Source: Pelethousia sp034933245 (GTDB taxonomy: Bacteria; Bacillota; Clostridia; Christensenellales; CAG-138). Taken from it: a stretch of DNA of 64,000 bases. The stretch spans positions 43,135 to 107,134 of the forward strand of contig JAYFNX010000023.1 of the NCBI GenBank assembly GCA_034933245.1. Direction: 5' to 3'. Numbering within the stretch: position 1 is the stretch's first letter; each line of letters opens with the position of its first letter. Positions 52,730-61,908 of this stretch are shown here, piece after piece. Below the pieces are notes generated by a model, which had not been told where the DNA came from, searched no databases, and was given only the letters and a program-made list of their open reading frames with translations. The translations under genes were made by a program, and so were the position numbers.

Positions 52730-53689
52730 ATGGAATTGAAAAATAGAAAAATCGGCATCATCGGAGCCGGGCATGTTGGCTCCCACGCCGGGTATGCGTT
52801 GATCTCCCAGGGCCTTGCGGAGGAGATCATATACGTTGATATTGATGAAAAAAAGGCGGAGGCCCAGGCATTGGATCTGTTTGACGCCACCCTGTATCTC
52901 CGCAAACGGGCAATCATTCGCGCCGGCGGGTATGGGGATCTTGCGGATGCCCAGTTGCTGATTGTAGCGGCCGGGCCGCTGCCCAGCATCGAAAAGGGAC
53001 AAACGCGTATGGATACCCTTCGGGATACCGTTGGGGTTATGAAGGACATTGTGATCAGCTTGCAAGCCACGGCGTTCTCGGGAATTATTCTGAGCATTTC
53101 AAACCCGGCGGATGTGATCGCCCATTATCTGCAAACCCGGCTGGGATATCCGCCGCATAAGCTGCTTTCCACCAGCACCACGCTGGATAGCGCCAGGCTG
53201 CGCCGGGCTTTGTCCGAAGCTACGGGGGTGGATCAAAAGTCCATTTTCGCCTATGCGCTGGGAGAACACGGAGAGAGCCAAATGGTGCCCTGGTCCGTGG
53301 CGACCATCGGGGGAAAGCCTCTGCTGGAATGGATCGGGGAGCGCCCCCATTTGGCCGCCGGGCTGAATCTAGATGCCGTCGCTGCCGCCGGCCGGCAGGG
53401 CGGATGGCAGGTTCTTTCCGGAAAGGGATCCACGGAGTTCGCCATCGGCGCATCCATCGCAGAGGTAACCCGGGCCATATTGGGGGATGAAAACCGGATC
53501 CTTCCCGTATCCACCCTTCTCAGCGGGCAATACGGGCAAACGGGGGTATATGCCAGCGTTCCCGCCGTTTTGAACCGAAGCGGCGTTGCGGAGGTAATCG
53601 AGCTTCGGCTTACGGAGCAGGAGCAAGCGCTGTTTAACGCATCGTGTCATACGCTGGATGAAAACTATAGACTAGCGCTGACGCTGTAA
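52730..53689 (+). CDS. NAD-dependent L-2-hydroxyacid dehydrogenase of the LDH/MDH family (L-HicDH-like)
   Basis: A 319-residue lactate/malate-dehydrogenase-fold enzyme with a GAGHVGS NAD motif near residue 12, an SNPADV segment near 125 and the catalytic GEHGES with the active-site His near 180. It interconverts an L-2-hydroxyacid and a 2-ketoacid with NAD(H). The branch that handles longer side chains (2-hydroxyisocaproate dehydrogenase) looks plausible because it sits between methionine transport genes; lactate is possible too. The ATG at 52730 follows GGAGGCAAGG. Confidence 0.85.
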   Translation: MELKNRKIGIIGAGHVGSHAGYALISQGLAEEIIYVDIDEKKAEAQALDLFDATLYLRKRAIIRAGGYGDLADAQLLIVAAGPLPSIEKGQTRMDTLRDTVGVMKDIVISLQATAFSGIILSISNPADVIAHYLQTRLGYPPHKLLSTSTTLDSARLRRALSEATGVDQKSIFAYALGEHGESQMVPWSVATIGGKPLLEWIGERPHLAAGLNLDAVAAAGRQGGWQVLSGKGSTEFAIGASIAEVTRAILGDENRILPVSTLLSGQYGQTGVYASVPAVLNRSGVAEVIELRLTEQEQALFNASCHTLDENYRLALTL

Positions 53690-53728
53690 AAATAACAAAT
53701 AAAAATCTATAATTTTGGAGGGAATACC

Positions 53729-54637
53729 ATGAATAGCAAAAAGTTAATTACCCTACTCGCCGCTTCCCTTGTGTTCATCCTTGTGCTGACAGGCTGTAAA
53801 GCGGCCGAGCCCGCTGCGCAGGAACCCGCCGCGGCCGCGCCCGTGGCCGAAGCGGCGCAAGAGGCTGCCGGGGAGCCCGTCACCGTAACGCTGGGCGTTG
53901 TGGGCAGCATTTATGAAGACCTGTGGGCGCCTGCCAAGGAGACGCTGAAGGCGGAGGGCATTAACCTGGAATTCGTTCAATTTTCCGACTATGTGACTCC
54001 CAACAACGCTTTAGCCAACGGCGAAACGGATCTGAATTCATTCCAGCACCGCATTTATCTGGCAGATGAAGTGGAGAACCATGGCTATAAAATCGAAGTG
54101 ATCGGCAATACCTTCATTATTCCTTTGAACCTGTATTCCACAAAAGTACAATCCGTAGACGAGATTCAAGACGGCGACACCATCGCCATCCCCAACGATG
54201 TAACCAATGGGGGCCGCGCGTTGAAGGTTTTGGAGGCGGCGGGCCTGATTACCCTCAAAGCAGACGCGGGCTTTAACCCCACCTTGGAGGACATTGAAAC
54301 CTATAATAAAAAGATCACCATCCAAGAGCTAGCAGCCAATACCATTCCTTCCGCCTTGCCGGATGTGACGGCCGGCATTGTGAACGGCAATTATGCGTTG
54401 GATTTCGGCCTAAAAACGGAGGAGGCCATCTTTTCGGATACCAGCCTGGGCGAAGAAGCCTATTGGAATCTGGTTGCGGCGCGAAGCGAGGACCTTGCAG
54501 ACGCCGCAAAAGTGGAGCTTTACCGCAAGGTTATAAAGGCATTCCAGACCCCGCAGACGGAAGCCACCTTCAACGGCCAATTCGGCGGTTACTTCATTAA
54601 AGTGGGCTGGGATCAGGACCTGCTGCCCCAGCAGTAG
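53729..54637 (+). CDS. metQ: Methionine-binding lipoprotein
   Basis: A 302-residue NlpA/MetQ-type lipoprotein. The signal peptide ends in an LTGC lipobox; an Ala-rich linker follows and then the D-methionine/L-methionine-binding fold, including the QFSDYVTPNNALANGETDLNSFQ region near 90. It delivers methionine to MetNI. It is encoded between the hydroxyacid dehydrogenase and an FAD oxidoreductase on the same strand, which couples import to hydroxyacid metabolism. Confidence 0.93.
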   Translation: MNSKKLITLLAASLVFILVLTGCKAAEPAAQEPAAAAPVAEAAQEAAGEPVTVTLGVVGSIYEDLWAPAKETLKAEGINLEFVQFSDYVTPNNALANGETDLNSFQHRIYLADEVENHGYKIEVIGNTFIIPLNLYSTKVQSVDEIQDGDTIAIPNDVTNGGRALKVLEAAGLITLKADAGFNPTLEDIETYNKKITIQELAANTIPSALPDVTAGIVNGNYALDFGLKTEEAIFSDTSLGEEAYWNLVAARSEDLADAAKVELYRKVIKAFQTPQTEATFNGQFGGYFIKVGWDQDLLPQQ

Positions 54638-54661
54638 CCTTGGCCAAAAGGAGCGTCGAGC

Positions 54662-56062
54662 ATGAACAAAGAAGCGCTGCTTTCCATCATTCCCGAAACG
54701 GCGCGCGTCGTATTTGGGCGGGATATCCCGCCCAAATATCAAAGCGACGGCCTGGGACGGCAGCTTGGCTCCGCCCAGGCGCTGGTTTTTCCCTTAACCA
54801 CACAGGAGGTTAGCGGCCTCCTGCGCTATGCCCATGCAAACCGAATTCCCGTAACGCCCCGGGGCGCGGGCACAAACCTGGTGGGCTCCACCATTCCGCA
54901 GCTAGGGGGCATAGTGCTGGATCTTTCCCGCATGAATCGCATCCTGGAGTTGGACAAGGCCACGATGACCGTGACCGTGCAGGCAGGGGTTCTTCTGGAG
55001 GACCTGCAGGCAAAGGTAGAGGAGGCGGGCTTATTTTATCCGCCCGATCCGGGGGAAAAGGCCTCCACGCTGGGCGGCAATATCAGCACCAACGCAGGCG
55101 GCATGCGGGCGGTGAAATACGGCGTGACCCGAAACTACGTACGGGGACTGGAAACCGTGATGGCGGACGGTGCGATTGTGACCATGGGCGGTAAAAATGT
55201 AAAGGATGCCAGCGGCCTGTCCCTTAAGGATCTTATTGTGGGCTCGGAAGGCACCATGGCCGTCATTACGGCTTGTACCCTGAAACTACTTCCAAAGCCC
55301 GAGACGTCCATCAGCATTTTGGTGCCTTTTGCGGATCTGAAAACCGGCATAGGCAGCGTATTGGCCGTGCTGCAATCCGGAGCAAATCCTGCGGCGGTGG
55401 AGTTTATCGAACGCAAGGTGGCCGCTATGGGCGAACAATATCTGGGCATGGCATATCCGTGCCCCCAGGCGGGCTCCTATCTTTTGTTGACCTTTGATGG
55501 AGAGGCGCAGGAAGTAGCGGTGCAGCAGGAGCAGGCGCGTAAGCTGATGCTGGCCCGGGGCGCTCTGGACTACGTGGTTCTGGACGATCCGGCCGTTGCG
55601 GCGGCGGTTTGGCAGGTGCGGGGGGCGCTGGTACGGGCGGTGGAGGCGGTGTCCGAGCAGGAGCCTTTGGATATTGTGATACCCATTGACCGAATTGCGG
55701 AGTTCGTTGCTTTCATTAATTGCCTTGAAAAGGAATCCGGTATGCAGATGATCGCCTTCGGCCATGCCGGGGACGGCAACGTGCATCTGTGTATGGTTCG
55801 AGGCGCACGGGATGAAAAGACATGGAAAACCGAGCTGGATGAGAATTTGAAAAAAATCTATGCACAGGCCTATCAGTTCGGAGGCTTGGCTTCGGGTGAG
55901 CATGGCATTGGCCTTTCCAAGCGCCCTTATTATTTTGCCCAAACCAATCACCAAACCATTCAGATAATGAACCGGATGAAGGATGCCTTGGACCCGCTTC
56001 ACATTCTGAACGAAGGAAAATCCTATCTAACAGGAGGGGAACCAGATGCAGCCTTTGTCTGA
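54662..56062 (+). CDS. FAD-linked D-2-hydroxyacid dehydrogenase, GlcD-like
   Basis: A 466-residue flavoprotein of the GlcD/D-lactate-dehydrogenase/D-2-hydroxyglutarate-dehydrogenase family. A VAO-type FAD domain covers about 1-225 (with the PRGAGTNLVGS motif near 57) and an FAD-oxidase C-terminal domain follows, with the family GHAGDGNVHL metal/substrate motif near 365 and GEHGIG near 415. It oxidises a D-2-hydroxyacid to a 2-ketoacid, passing electrons to an electron-transfer flavoprotein or other carrier. Its gene overlaps the aminotransferase by 17 bases. Confidence 0.9.
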   Translation: MNKEALLSIIPETARVVFGRDIPPKYQSDGLGRQLGSAQALVFPLTTQEVSGLLRYAHANRIPVTPRGAGTNLVGSTIPQLGGIVLDLSRMNRILELDKATMTVTVQAGVLLEDLQAKVEEAGLFYPPDPGEKASTLGGNISTNAGGMRAVKYGVTRNYVRGLETVMADGAIVTMGGKNVKDASGLSLKDLIVGSEGTMAVITACTLKLLPKPETSISILVPFADLKTGIGSVLAVLQSGANPAAVEFIERKVAAMGEQYLGMAYPCPQAGSYLLLTFDGEAQEVAVQQEQARKLMLARGALDYVVLDDPAVAAAVWQVRGALVRAVEAVSEQEPLDIVIPIDRIAEFVAFINCLEKESGMQMIAFGHAGDGNVHLCMVRGARDEKTWKTELDENLKKIYAQAYQFGGLASGEHGIGLSKRPYYFAQTNHQTIQIMNRMKDALDPLHILNEGKSYLTGGEPDAAFV

Positions 56063-57218
56063 GAGAACAGCTACGTTTACGGATTCGGTAATTCGGCGTA
56101 TGACCCGCATTTCCAACCAGTATGGGGCCATTAACCTTTCCCAGGGCTTTCCGGATTTCGAGCCGCCCCAAGAGATTTTGGAGCGCCTGGCCCAAGTGGC
56201 TTATGCGGGCCCGCACCAATACTCCCTTACCTGGGGCGCCCAGAATTTCCGGGAGGCGTTGGCCGCCAAGCAATCCGGACGCATGGGGTTCGATATCGAC
56301 CCGGACACGGAGATCGTCATTACCTGCGGGAGTACGGAAGCCATGATGGCCGCGATGCTGACGGTAACCGCCCCAGGGGACAAGGTGGTGGTGTTTTCTC
56401 CGTTTTATGAAAACTATGGCGCCGATGCCATACTATCCGGCGCGAGGCCCATTTATGTTCCTCTCAGGCCCCCGCATTTCAACTTTGATCCGGCGGAACT
56501 GGAAGCGGCCTTCCGGCAGCGCCCCAAGGCCCTGATCTTGTGCAATCCTTCCAATCCCTGCGGCAAGGTGTTTACCAGGGAGGAACTTATCTATATTGGT
56601 GAACTCGCCGAAAAATACGACGCCTATGTCATTACGGATGAAGTATATGAGCACATTGTATATGAACCCTATGAGCACGTATATTTCGCGTCTCTGCCGG
56701 GCATGCGGGAACGCACCGTTTCCTGTAGCTCCCTTTCCAAAACCTATTCCATTACCGGCTGGCGGCTGGGATATATCATCGCATCCCCTCAAGTGATCGA
56801 AGCCGCCCGTAAAGTTCATGATTTCCTCACGGTGGGCGCTGCGGCGCCGCTGCAGGAGGCTGCGGTGGTCGGCCTTCGGTTTGGCGCAGATTATTATGCA
56901 AACCTGCTGAAAAAGTATGCCGCCCAAAGGGATTTGTTTCTAAACGGGTTGGACCGTATCGGCCTGGAGCACAACGTGCCCCAGGGGGCTTACTATGTGA
57001 TGATGGATATTTCCGCATTTGGGTTTTCGGATGATCTGGAGTTTTGTATGCGATTGGCGGAAAAGGTTGGGGTAGGGGCCGTACCGGGGTCCAGCTTCTT
57101 CCGGGAGCCTGTCAACCACCTGATCCGGTTTCATTTCGCCAAGAAAGAGAAGACGCTTTTGGAGGCCCTTAACCGCCTGGAGGGGATTTTCAAAAAGATG
57201 CCCATAATGAGGGGCTAA
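56046..57218 (+). CDS. PLP-dependent aminotransferase, class I/II
   Basis: A 390-residue fold-type I aminotransferase. It carries the substrate-side NLSQGFPDFEP motif near residue 26, the SNPCGKVF loop near 170, and the PLP Lys232 in SLSKTYSITGWRLGY, with the aromatic and Arg residues of the family. Many relatives act on methionine, kynurenine or aromatic 2-ketoacids. It is the last gene of the metNI-hydroxyacid-metQ operon and could transaminate the ketoacid formed by the two hydroxyacid dehydrogenases to methionine or a similar amino acid. Confidence 0.9.
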   Translation: MQPLSERTATFTDSVIRRMTRISNQYGAINLSQGFPDFEPPQEILERLAQVAYAGPHQYSLTWGAQNFREALAAKQSGRMGFDIDPDTEIVITCGSTEAMMAAMLTVTAPGDKVVVFSPFYENYGADAILSGARPIYVPLRPPHFNFDPAELEAAFRQRPKALILCNPSNPCGKVFTREELIYIGELAEKYDAYVITDEVYEHIVYEPYEHVYFASLPGMRERTVSCSSLSKTYSITGWRLGYIIASPQVIEAARKVHDFLTVGAAAPLQEAAVVGLRFGADYYANLLKKYAAQRDLFLNGLDRIGLEHNVPQGAYYVMMDISAFGFSDDLEFCMRLAEKVGVGAVPGSSFFREPVNHLIRFHFAKKEKTLLEALNRLEGIFKKMPIMRG

Positions 57219-57297
57219 GGGGCGGAACAGGGGTACGCTATAAATGCGGCTTGATGAAAACCTTTGGGGTTCCGCCGGACGGCTCTCGTTTAAGCTG

Positions 57298-58065
57298 TCA
57301 TCCTTGTGGCTGTACCTGCGCCAAATCCTTGATAACCTCGGAAGCTAAAATAAAACCTGCTACCGGTGGCACAAAGGATAGGCTGCCAGGCACCTGCCTG
57401 CGCGCGGCGGATGGGAGGGGCGTTCCGGGCAGGCAAACCCAAGGCTGATCGCCGCTTATTTCCTGATCTTCCCTGGGTGAGAGCGGCGCTTCTTTGGAGT
57501 ATACGACCTTAAGGGAATCAATCTGCCGCTTTTTGAGCTCGTGCCGCATCACGCGTGCCAGTGGGCATACGGAGGTTTTATAAATATCGGCCACTTCAAA
57601 GCGGGTGGGGTCCAGCTTATTCCCGGCTCCCATGCAACTGATAATGGGAATATCGTGCGCTTTTGCCCGCTCGATCAAAAGCAGCTTGGAGGACACCGTA
57701 TCAATGGCGTCTATGATATAACTGTAAGTAGTGAGATCCATGGAATCTGCCGTTTCAGCGCCATAGAAGCAGGGGAAGGTATGCACGGAGCAGGCCGGGT
57801 TGATGTCTAATATCCGCCTTTTCATAACCGCAACCTTTTCCTGGCCAAGGGTACTATGGCTGGCCAGAAGTTGCCTATTGATGTTGGTAAGGCAGATTTT
57901 ATCATTATCCACCACGTCAATTGCGCCAATTCCACTTCTTGCCAGCGCCTCTACGGCAAACGAGCCAACGCCGCCTATGCCAAAGACTACCACCTTGGCG
58001 GCCTTCAGCTTTTCCATTGCCTCTTTACCCAGTAAAAGCTCCGTTCTGGAAAATTCGTTTTGCAT
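57298..58065 (-). CDS. tcdA: tRNA threonylcarbamoyladenosine dehydratase (ThiF/MoeB-like E1)
   Basis: A 255-residue ThiF/MoeB-fold enzyme with an N-terminal GIGGVGSFAVEALARSG nucleotide motif and the adjacent residues for adenylation. It has the length of TcdA (CsdL), which forms the cyclic t6A37 modification in tRNA using ATP. MoeB/ThiF relatives would need neighbouring sulfur-carrier genes, which are not present. It is convergent with the methionine operon. Confidence 0.88.
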   Translation of the reverse strand: MQNEFSRTELLLGKEAMEKLKAAKVVVFGIGGVGSFAVEALARSGIGAIDVVDNDKICLTNINRQLLASHSTLGQEKVAVMKRRILDINPACSVHTFPCFYGAETADSMDLTTYSYIIDAIDTVSSKLLLIERAKAHDIPIISCMGAGNKLDPTRFEVADIYKTSVCPLARVMRHELKKRQIDSLKVVYSKEAPLSPREDQEISGDQPWVCLPGTPLPSAARRQVPGSLSFVPPVAGFILASEVIKDLAQVQPQG

Positions 58066-58230
58066 GGACCGGTTCCTTTCAGCTCGCTCAATAAAATAAA
58101 TTTCATGCTATTTTACCATAATTTTTCGTTTGAAGCAGCATGCCAAAATATTGGAATAGGTTAAAGCGCTGCGAATAGGGGCATCCGTATGGAAGGGACG
58201 TAAAACAGCGGCACCCATTTTATAGACTTG

Positions 58231-58257
58231 CTTGCGCGCCGTCATGCGGCGCACAAG
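58231..58257 (-). terminator. Hairpin after cysK
   Basis: An 11-bp stem with one mismatch (58231-58241/58247-58257) between cysK and its convergent neighbour. The T-run is poor. Confidence 0.4.
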
Positions 58258-58286
58258 CAGGCCTCAGGACAAATTATGAGCCTGAC

Positions 58287-59219
58287 TTATTCGACAAACA
58301 GCGGGGTGGAAAGATACCGCTCGCCCGTATCGGGCAGGATGGCAACGATGACCTTGTTTGCATTTCCCGGTCGCTTCGCCAGTTCCGAAGCTGCCCATAC
58401 GGCTGCGCCGGAAGAAATTCCAACCAGAAGTCCCTCCGTTTTGGAAAGCGCCTTTGTAGTTGCAAAGGCATCTTCATTTTTTACACGGATAACCGCATCA
58501 TAGATTTTCGTGTTGAGCACAGCAGGTATAAAGCCCGCGCCAATTCCCTGAATTTTATGCGGGCCGGCCTCGCCGCCGGATAAAACGGGAGAGCCATCCG
58601 GTTCCACAGCCACAATCTGCACCTTTGAGTTTTTGGATTTGAGAAACTCGCCAATCCCGGTGATGGTTCCGCCTGTTCCCACGCCGGCCACCACAAAATC
58701 CACCTTCCCATCCGTATCTTCCCAAATTTCAGGGCCGGTGGTATTCCGGTGCATCCGAGGGTTGGCGGGGTTTACAAACTGGCCGGGAATGAATGCATGG
58801 GGAATTTCCTTGGCGAGTTCTTCCGCTTTGGAGATTGCGCCGCTCATGCCTTTCGCGCCATCTGTTAGAACCAGCTCCGCCCCATAGGCTTTAAGCAAAT
58901 TCCTGCGTTCTATGCTCATGGTCTCCGGCATGGTAAGAATAATGCGATACCCGCGGGCTGCGGCTACCGCAGCAAGGCCAATGCCAGTATTGCCGCTGGT
59001 AGGTTCGATAAGCACAGAATTTGGGCCTAAAAGCCCTTTTTCCTCCGCATCCTCTACCATCGCCTTGGCAATTCTGTCTTTTATGCTGCCCGCAGGATTG
59101 AAATACTCTAACTTTCCCAGAATGGTGCCCTGTAGGTTGTTGGCTTTTGCATACCCGGCAAGCTCCAATAGGGGCGTCCTGCCGATCAAATCCGTTAGGC
59201 TTTTGAATATTCGGGACAT
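58287..59219 (-). CDS. cysK: Cysteine synthase (O-acetylserine sulfhydrylase)
   Basis: A 310-residue PLP enzyme that makes L-cysteine from O-acetylserine and sulfide. The PLP Lys is Lys47 in NPAGSIKDR, the substrate loop EPTSGNTGIG is near 75, and GTGGTITG near 182 binds phosphate. The ATG at 59219 follows AGGAGG; the frame is open upstream to 59357 but the ribosome site and promoter support 59219. It is divergent from an Rrf2 regulator and carries a matching operator, suggesting CymR-type control by cysteine status. Confidence 0.95.
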   Translation of the reverse strand: MSRIFKSLTDLIGRTPLLELAGYAKANNLQGTILGKLEYFNPAGSIKDRIAKAMVEDAEEKGLLGPNSVLIEPTSGNTGIGLAAVAAARGYRIILTMPETMSIERRNLLKAYGAELVLTDGAKGMSGAISKAEELAKEIPHAFIPGQFVNPANPRMHRNTTGPEIWEDTDGKVDFVVAGVGTGGTITGIGEFLKSKNSKVQIVAVEPDGSPVLSGGEAGPHKIQGIGAGFIPAVLNTKIYDAVIRVKNEDAFATTKALSKTEGLLVGISSGAAVWAASELAKRPGNANKVIVAILPDTGERYLSTPLFVE

Positions 59220-59244
59220 GGTTACAAACCTCCTATTAATAATA

Positions 59245-59261
59245 CATATATGTTTTATATG
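59245..59261 (-). promoter_or_regulatory. Operator candidate of cysK
   Basis: CATAT-N7-ATATG inverted repeat just after the cysK promoter (minus strand TTGACA-16-TACAAT, about 59289-59262). It shares the half-sites of the operator before the regulator gene. Confidence 0.55.
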
Positions 59262-59328
59262 CATTATTGTATGCGCTTTTTCGGGATTGTCAACAGAAAT
59301 TATGAAAAATAGGCGCAGCCTTCTACCA

Positions 59329-59380
59329 TTGACAAATGCATGGGGGCCTTCTATCATTTAATACATACAGTTTACGTATG
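59329..59380 (+). promoter_or_regulatory. Promoter and operator of the Rrf2 regulator
   Basis: TTGACA (59329-59334) and TATCAT (59352-59357) are 17 bases apart. CATAC-N7-GTATG at 59364-59380 begins at the expected transcript start, suited to repression. The ribosome site is GGAGGG at about 59385. Confidence 0.6.
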
Positions 59381-59399
59381 AAATGGAGGGCGAAAACGC

Positions 59400-59846
59400 A
59401 TGCGTATATCATCCAAAGGACGCTATGCCCTGGCCGCGGTTATAAGCATGGCACAACAATATAACGGCGGCGAATCAATTACCGTCATGAGCATATCCAA
59501 GGGGTTGAACCTATCTAAAATCTATTTGGAGCAAGTCTTTTCCTTGCTGAAACGGGGCGGCATTGTGATTTCTATAAAGGGTGCGCAGGGAGGATATCAG
59601 CTTGCACGGCGCCCCGAGCAAATATCCGTATTGGCCGTATTATCGGCTGCCGAGCTTTCGGTGCTTGAACGGACGGAAGAAACGGTTCTGGAAAAAGCGC
59701 CGGATATTGAAGGGGCTATGCGGGCAATCGTATTCGATGAGTTGGACCGGTCCCTAAAAGCCACATTGGAGAGCATCACGCTAAGTGACCTGGTCATGGA
59801 GGCGGAAAAGCGAAAAGACAAATCCGCAAGGATGTATTATATCTAA
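59400..59846 (+). CDS. cymR: Rrf2-family regulator, cysteine-free (CymR-like)
   Basis: A 148-residue winged-helix protein of the Rrf2 family: RISSKGRYAL at the start, SISKGLNLSKIYLEQVFSLLKRGG (recognition region) near 32-55, and GAQGGYQLAR. I see no cysteines at all, so it cannot hold the [2Fe-2S] cluster of IscR-type members. This fits the CymR group, which works as a complex with cysteine synthase CysK and represses sulfur genes. It lies divergent from cysK, strengthening the link. Confidence 0.85.
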   Translation: MRISSKGRYALAAVISMAQQYNGGESITVMSISKGLNLSKIYLEQVFSLLKRGGIVISIKGAQGGYQLARRPEQISVLAVLSAAELSVLERTEETVLEKAPDIEGAMRAIVFDELDRSLKATLESITLSDLVMEAEKRKDKSARMYYI

Positions 59847-59894
59847 AAGATGCGGGTCAAACGGAATCCTATATAGCCAAATTATAGCATTCTC

Positions 59895-60191
59895 TTACCC
59901 TTTGCTTTTCTCTTCGCTCTGTGCTGCTTGCCTATTGGTACAGGCGGGCATTTTGTTTGTTCTGCGTTTTTCCGCAGGGCTTTCACAGCCGGCAGCCAAG
60001 CCTATTGCCCCCATAAGAAGGAACGTCATGAAAACCCAAAGGGCCAAAGCGGCGGAAAACCACCAGATGGATAAACCCAGCCAGAAATGCAACCCCAACA
60101 AGATCCACGCGGGAATGGACCATGTAAAATGCAGAAGCAAATTGAGCAGCAGGCAGAGCAAAAAACTTCCGCCCTTGTTTATAGGTTTCAA
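59895..60191 (-). CDS. Small two-helix membrane protein, uncharacterised
   Basis: A 98-residue protein with two hydrophobic helices (about 9-30 and 36-65) joined by an HFTWSIPAW segment and followed by a polar tail rich in Lys/Glu/Gln. I start it at TTG 60191 because AGGAGG lies nine bases before; the longer open frame to 60482 has no such site. Similar small proteins of this kind are common in Clostridia. No function is assigned. It lies in its own unit between the Rrf2 and M20 genes. Confidence 0.6.
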   Translation of the reverse strand: MKPINKGGSFLLCLLLNLLLHFTWSIPAWILLGLHFWLGLSIWWFSAALALWVFMTFLLMGAIGLAAGCESPAEKRRTNKMPACTNRQAAQSEEKSKG

Positions 60192-60468
60192 AACGCACCT
60201 CCTAAAACCGGGTAATTGGATTGCAAAGCCCCTGGTTTTCTCAATTTTAACATGGTAATGCGGTTTTGTCAGCAACGGGGTGAAATGCACTATGCGCAGG
60301 ATACCAGGCACGCCAAAGAGCAAATGCAAACTTGAAAGCCGTGCGAAAAAACGGGCGCAGCGATGCAGCTTATACCTCTCTGTTGGACCATGATTGTGAT
60401 TTTGCTGTGGAAAAGGAGACGCTCCTTCTGGTAAACGAATATGAAACAAGCATATGATTTTTGAACAT

Positions 60469-60497
60469 TTTCCTGCATCCAAGCGAAACGCAGGAAA
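60469..60497 (+). promoter_or_regulatory. Stem-loop upstream of M20 amidohydrolase
   Basis: An eight-base stem (TTTCCTGC with GCAGGAAA) with a 13-base loop about 45 bases before the M20 start. Function unknown. The 60192-60545 stretch otherwise shows no gene I support. Confidence 0.3.
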
Positions 60498-60545
60498 TAG
60501 GGCGTATTACCCCTAAATATAGAAAAGGAGACAGGAAAGGCGACA

Positions 60546-61781
60546 ATGAAGATAAACAAAGAGCGAATTCGAAACCGCATGGATTCCATCAATACCATGA
60601 GCGTGGATCCAACCGGCGGATACACCAGGCTCGCTTTTAGCGAGCAGGATTTAAAAGGGAGGGAACTGATTAAAACAATGATGGAGGAGGCCGGCCTTTG
60701 TGTAAGCCAAGATGCAGCGGGCAATATACTGGGCGCTTTATTGCAAAATAACGCCCCCAAGGGGTTCGTTGCGACAGGTTCTCATATTGATACCGTAAAG
60801 AATGGCGGAAAATTTGACGGCTTGCTGGGCGCCATCGCCGCCATTGAGACGGCTCAATGTATTCGCGAAAGCGGCTATACGCTTAAGCGACCCCTGGAGG
60901 TAATTATTTTTTGCGATGAGGAGGGCGCGCGCTTTAATTCCGGCATGCTGGGCAGCAAAGCGATTGCGGGCGTTTCCATGGATGCGCCGCTAAAAAACTA
61001 TGTGGATGCCGAAGGGGTATCTTTGGCCTCCGCATTGGAAAACATCGGCGTAGCGCCGGAGGATGTGCTGCATGCAAAAGCGCCTAAAGACAAATACGAT
61101 TCCTTTGTGGAGCTTCATATTGAGCAAAGCATTGTGCTGGAGCGCGAGAAAAAGCAGATCGGTATCGTCAACGGCATCAAGGGCCCTTATTGGATTAAAG
61201 GTGTATTTGAGGGAGAATCCAATCACGCGGGCGGTACGCCCATGAACCAGCGACGGGATGCGTTGGTTGCCGCAGCAAACTTTGCCGCGGCGGTGGAAAG
61301 AATCGCTTCGGATTTGGGCGATATGTTTGTAGCCACCATTGGGTATTTCAACGTGTTGCCGGGCGGTATCAACACCATTCCCTGCAAGGTCGAATATACC
61401 ATCGACATTCGCGATATCGATATGGAGCGGCGCGCGGTAGGAATTCAGCGCATCGAGCAGGCGGCAGCCGAGGTAGCGGCGCGGTTTCATGTAACAAGCC
61501 ACATGGCGTGTATGAAAAAAACAAAATCCGAAAAAATGAGTTCAAGGATTATGGAAACCATTGAAGCCATATGCCGCCGCGATGGATACCATTATAGCAT
61601 CCTGCCCAGCGGGCCGTTCCACGATACGCTCTCCATGGCATCCGTATGCGACGTGGGGATGATCTTTGTGCCCAGCATCCATGGCATAAGCCATTCGCCT
61701 TACGAGGATACGGCTTGGGACGACGTCTTTGCCGGCAGCCAGCTTTTGCTGGATACCGTGTTGGCTCTAACGGAGAAATAA
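60546..61781 (+). CDS. M20-family amidohydrolase (N-carbamoyl-amino-acid/allantoate hydrolase type)
   Basis: A 411-residue metallo-hydrolase of the hydantoinase/carbamoylase branch of M20. The metal-binding GSHIDTVKNGG is near residue 78 and CDEEGARFN near 124; HIEQS near 190 and FVPSIHGISHSPYE near 380 are also conserved family segments. It hydrolyses an N-carbamoyl amino acid or allantoate-like amide, releasing ammonia and CO2 in many members. It is monocistronic, with no purine or hydantoin genes nearby, so the substrate is unclear. Confidence 0.88.
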   Translation: MKINKERIRNRMDSINTMSVDPTGGYTRLAFSEQDLKGRELIKTMMEEAGLCVSQDAAGNILGALLQNNAPKGFVATGSHIDTVKNGGKFDGLLGAIAAIETAQCIRESGYTLKRPLEVIIFCDEEGARFNSGMLGSKAIAGVSMDAPLKNYVDAEGVSLASALENIGVAPEDVLHAKAPKDKYDSFVELHIEQSIVLEREKKQIGIVNGIKGPYWIKGVFEGESNHAGGTPMNQRRDALVAAANFAAAVERIASDLGDMFVATIGYFNVLPGGINTIPCKVEYTIDIRDIDMERRAVGIQRIEQAAAEVAARFHVTSHMACMKKTKSEKMSSRIMETIEAICRRDGYHYSILPSGPFHDTLSMASVCDVGMIFVPSIHGISHSPYEDTAWDDVFAGSQLLLDTVLALTEK

Positions 61782-61908
61782 CGGCGCCGCCAGCCCATGG
61801 AATGCCGGACCGCAGCGCTTTATCCTGTTTCGGAGCATGGGATGCTGCACAATAAGGGCCGATGCAAGGCATGGGAACCAGCTTGGGCTGGCTGGAGAGG
61901 AAGCGTGC

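Noticed and set aside
60290..60482. Extended minus-strand frame for the small membrane protein
   Set aside because: No ribosome site before the earlier starts; TTG 60191 has AGGAGG at the right distance.
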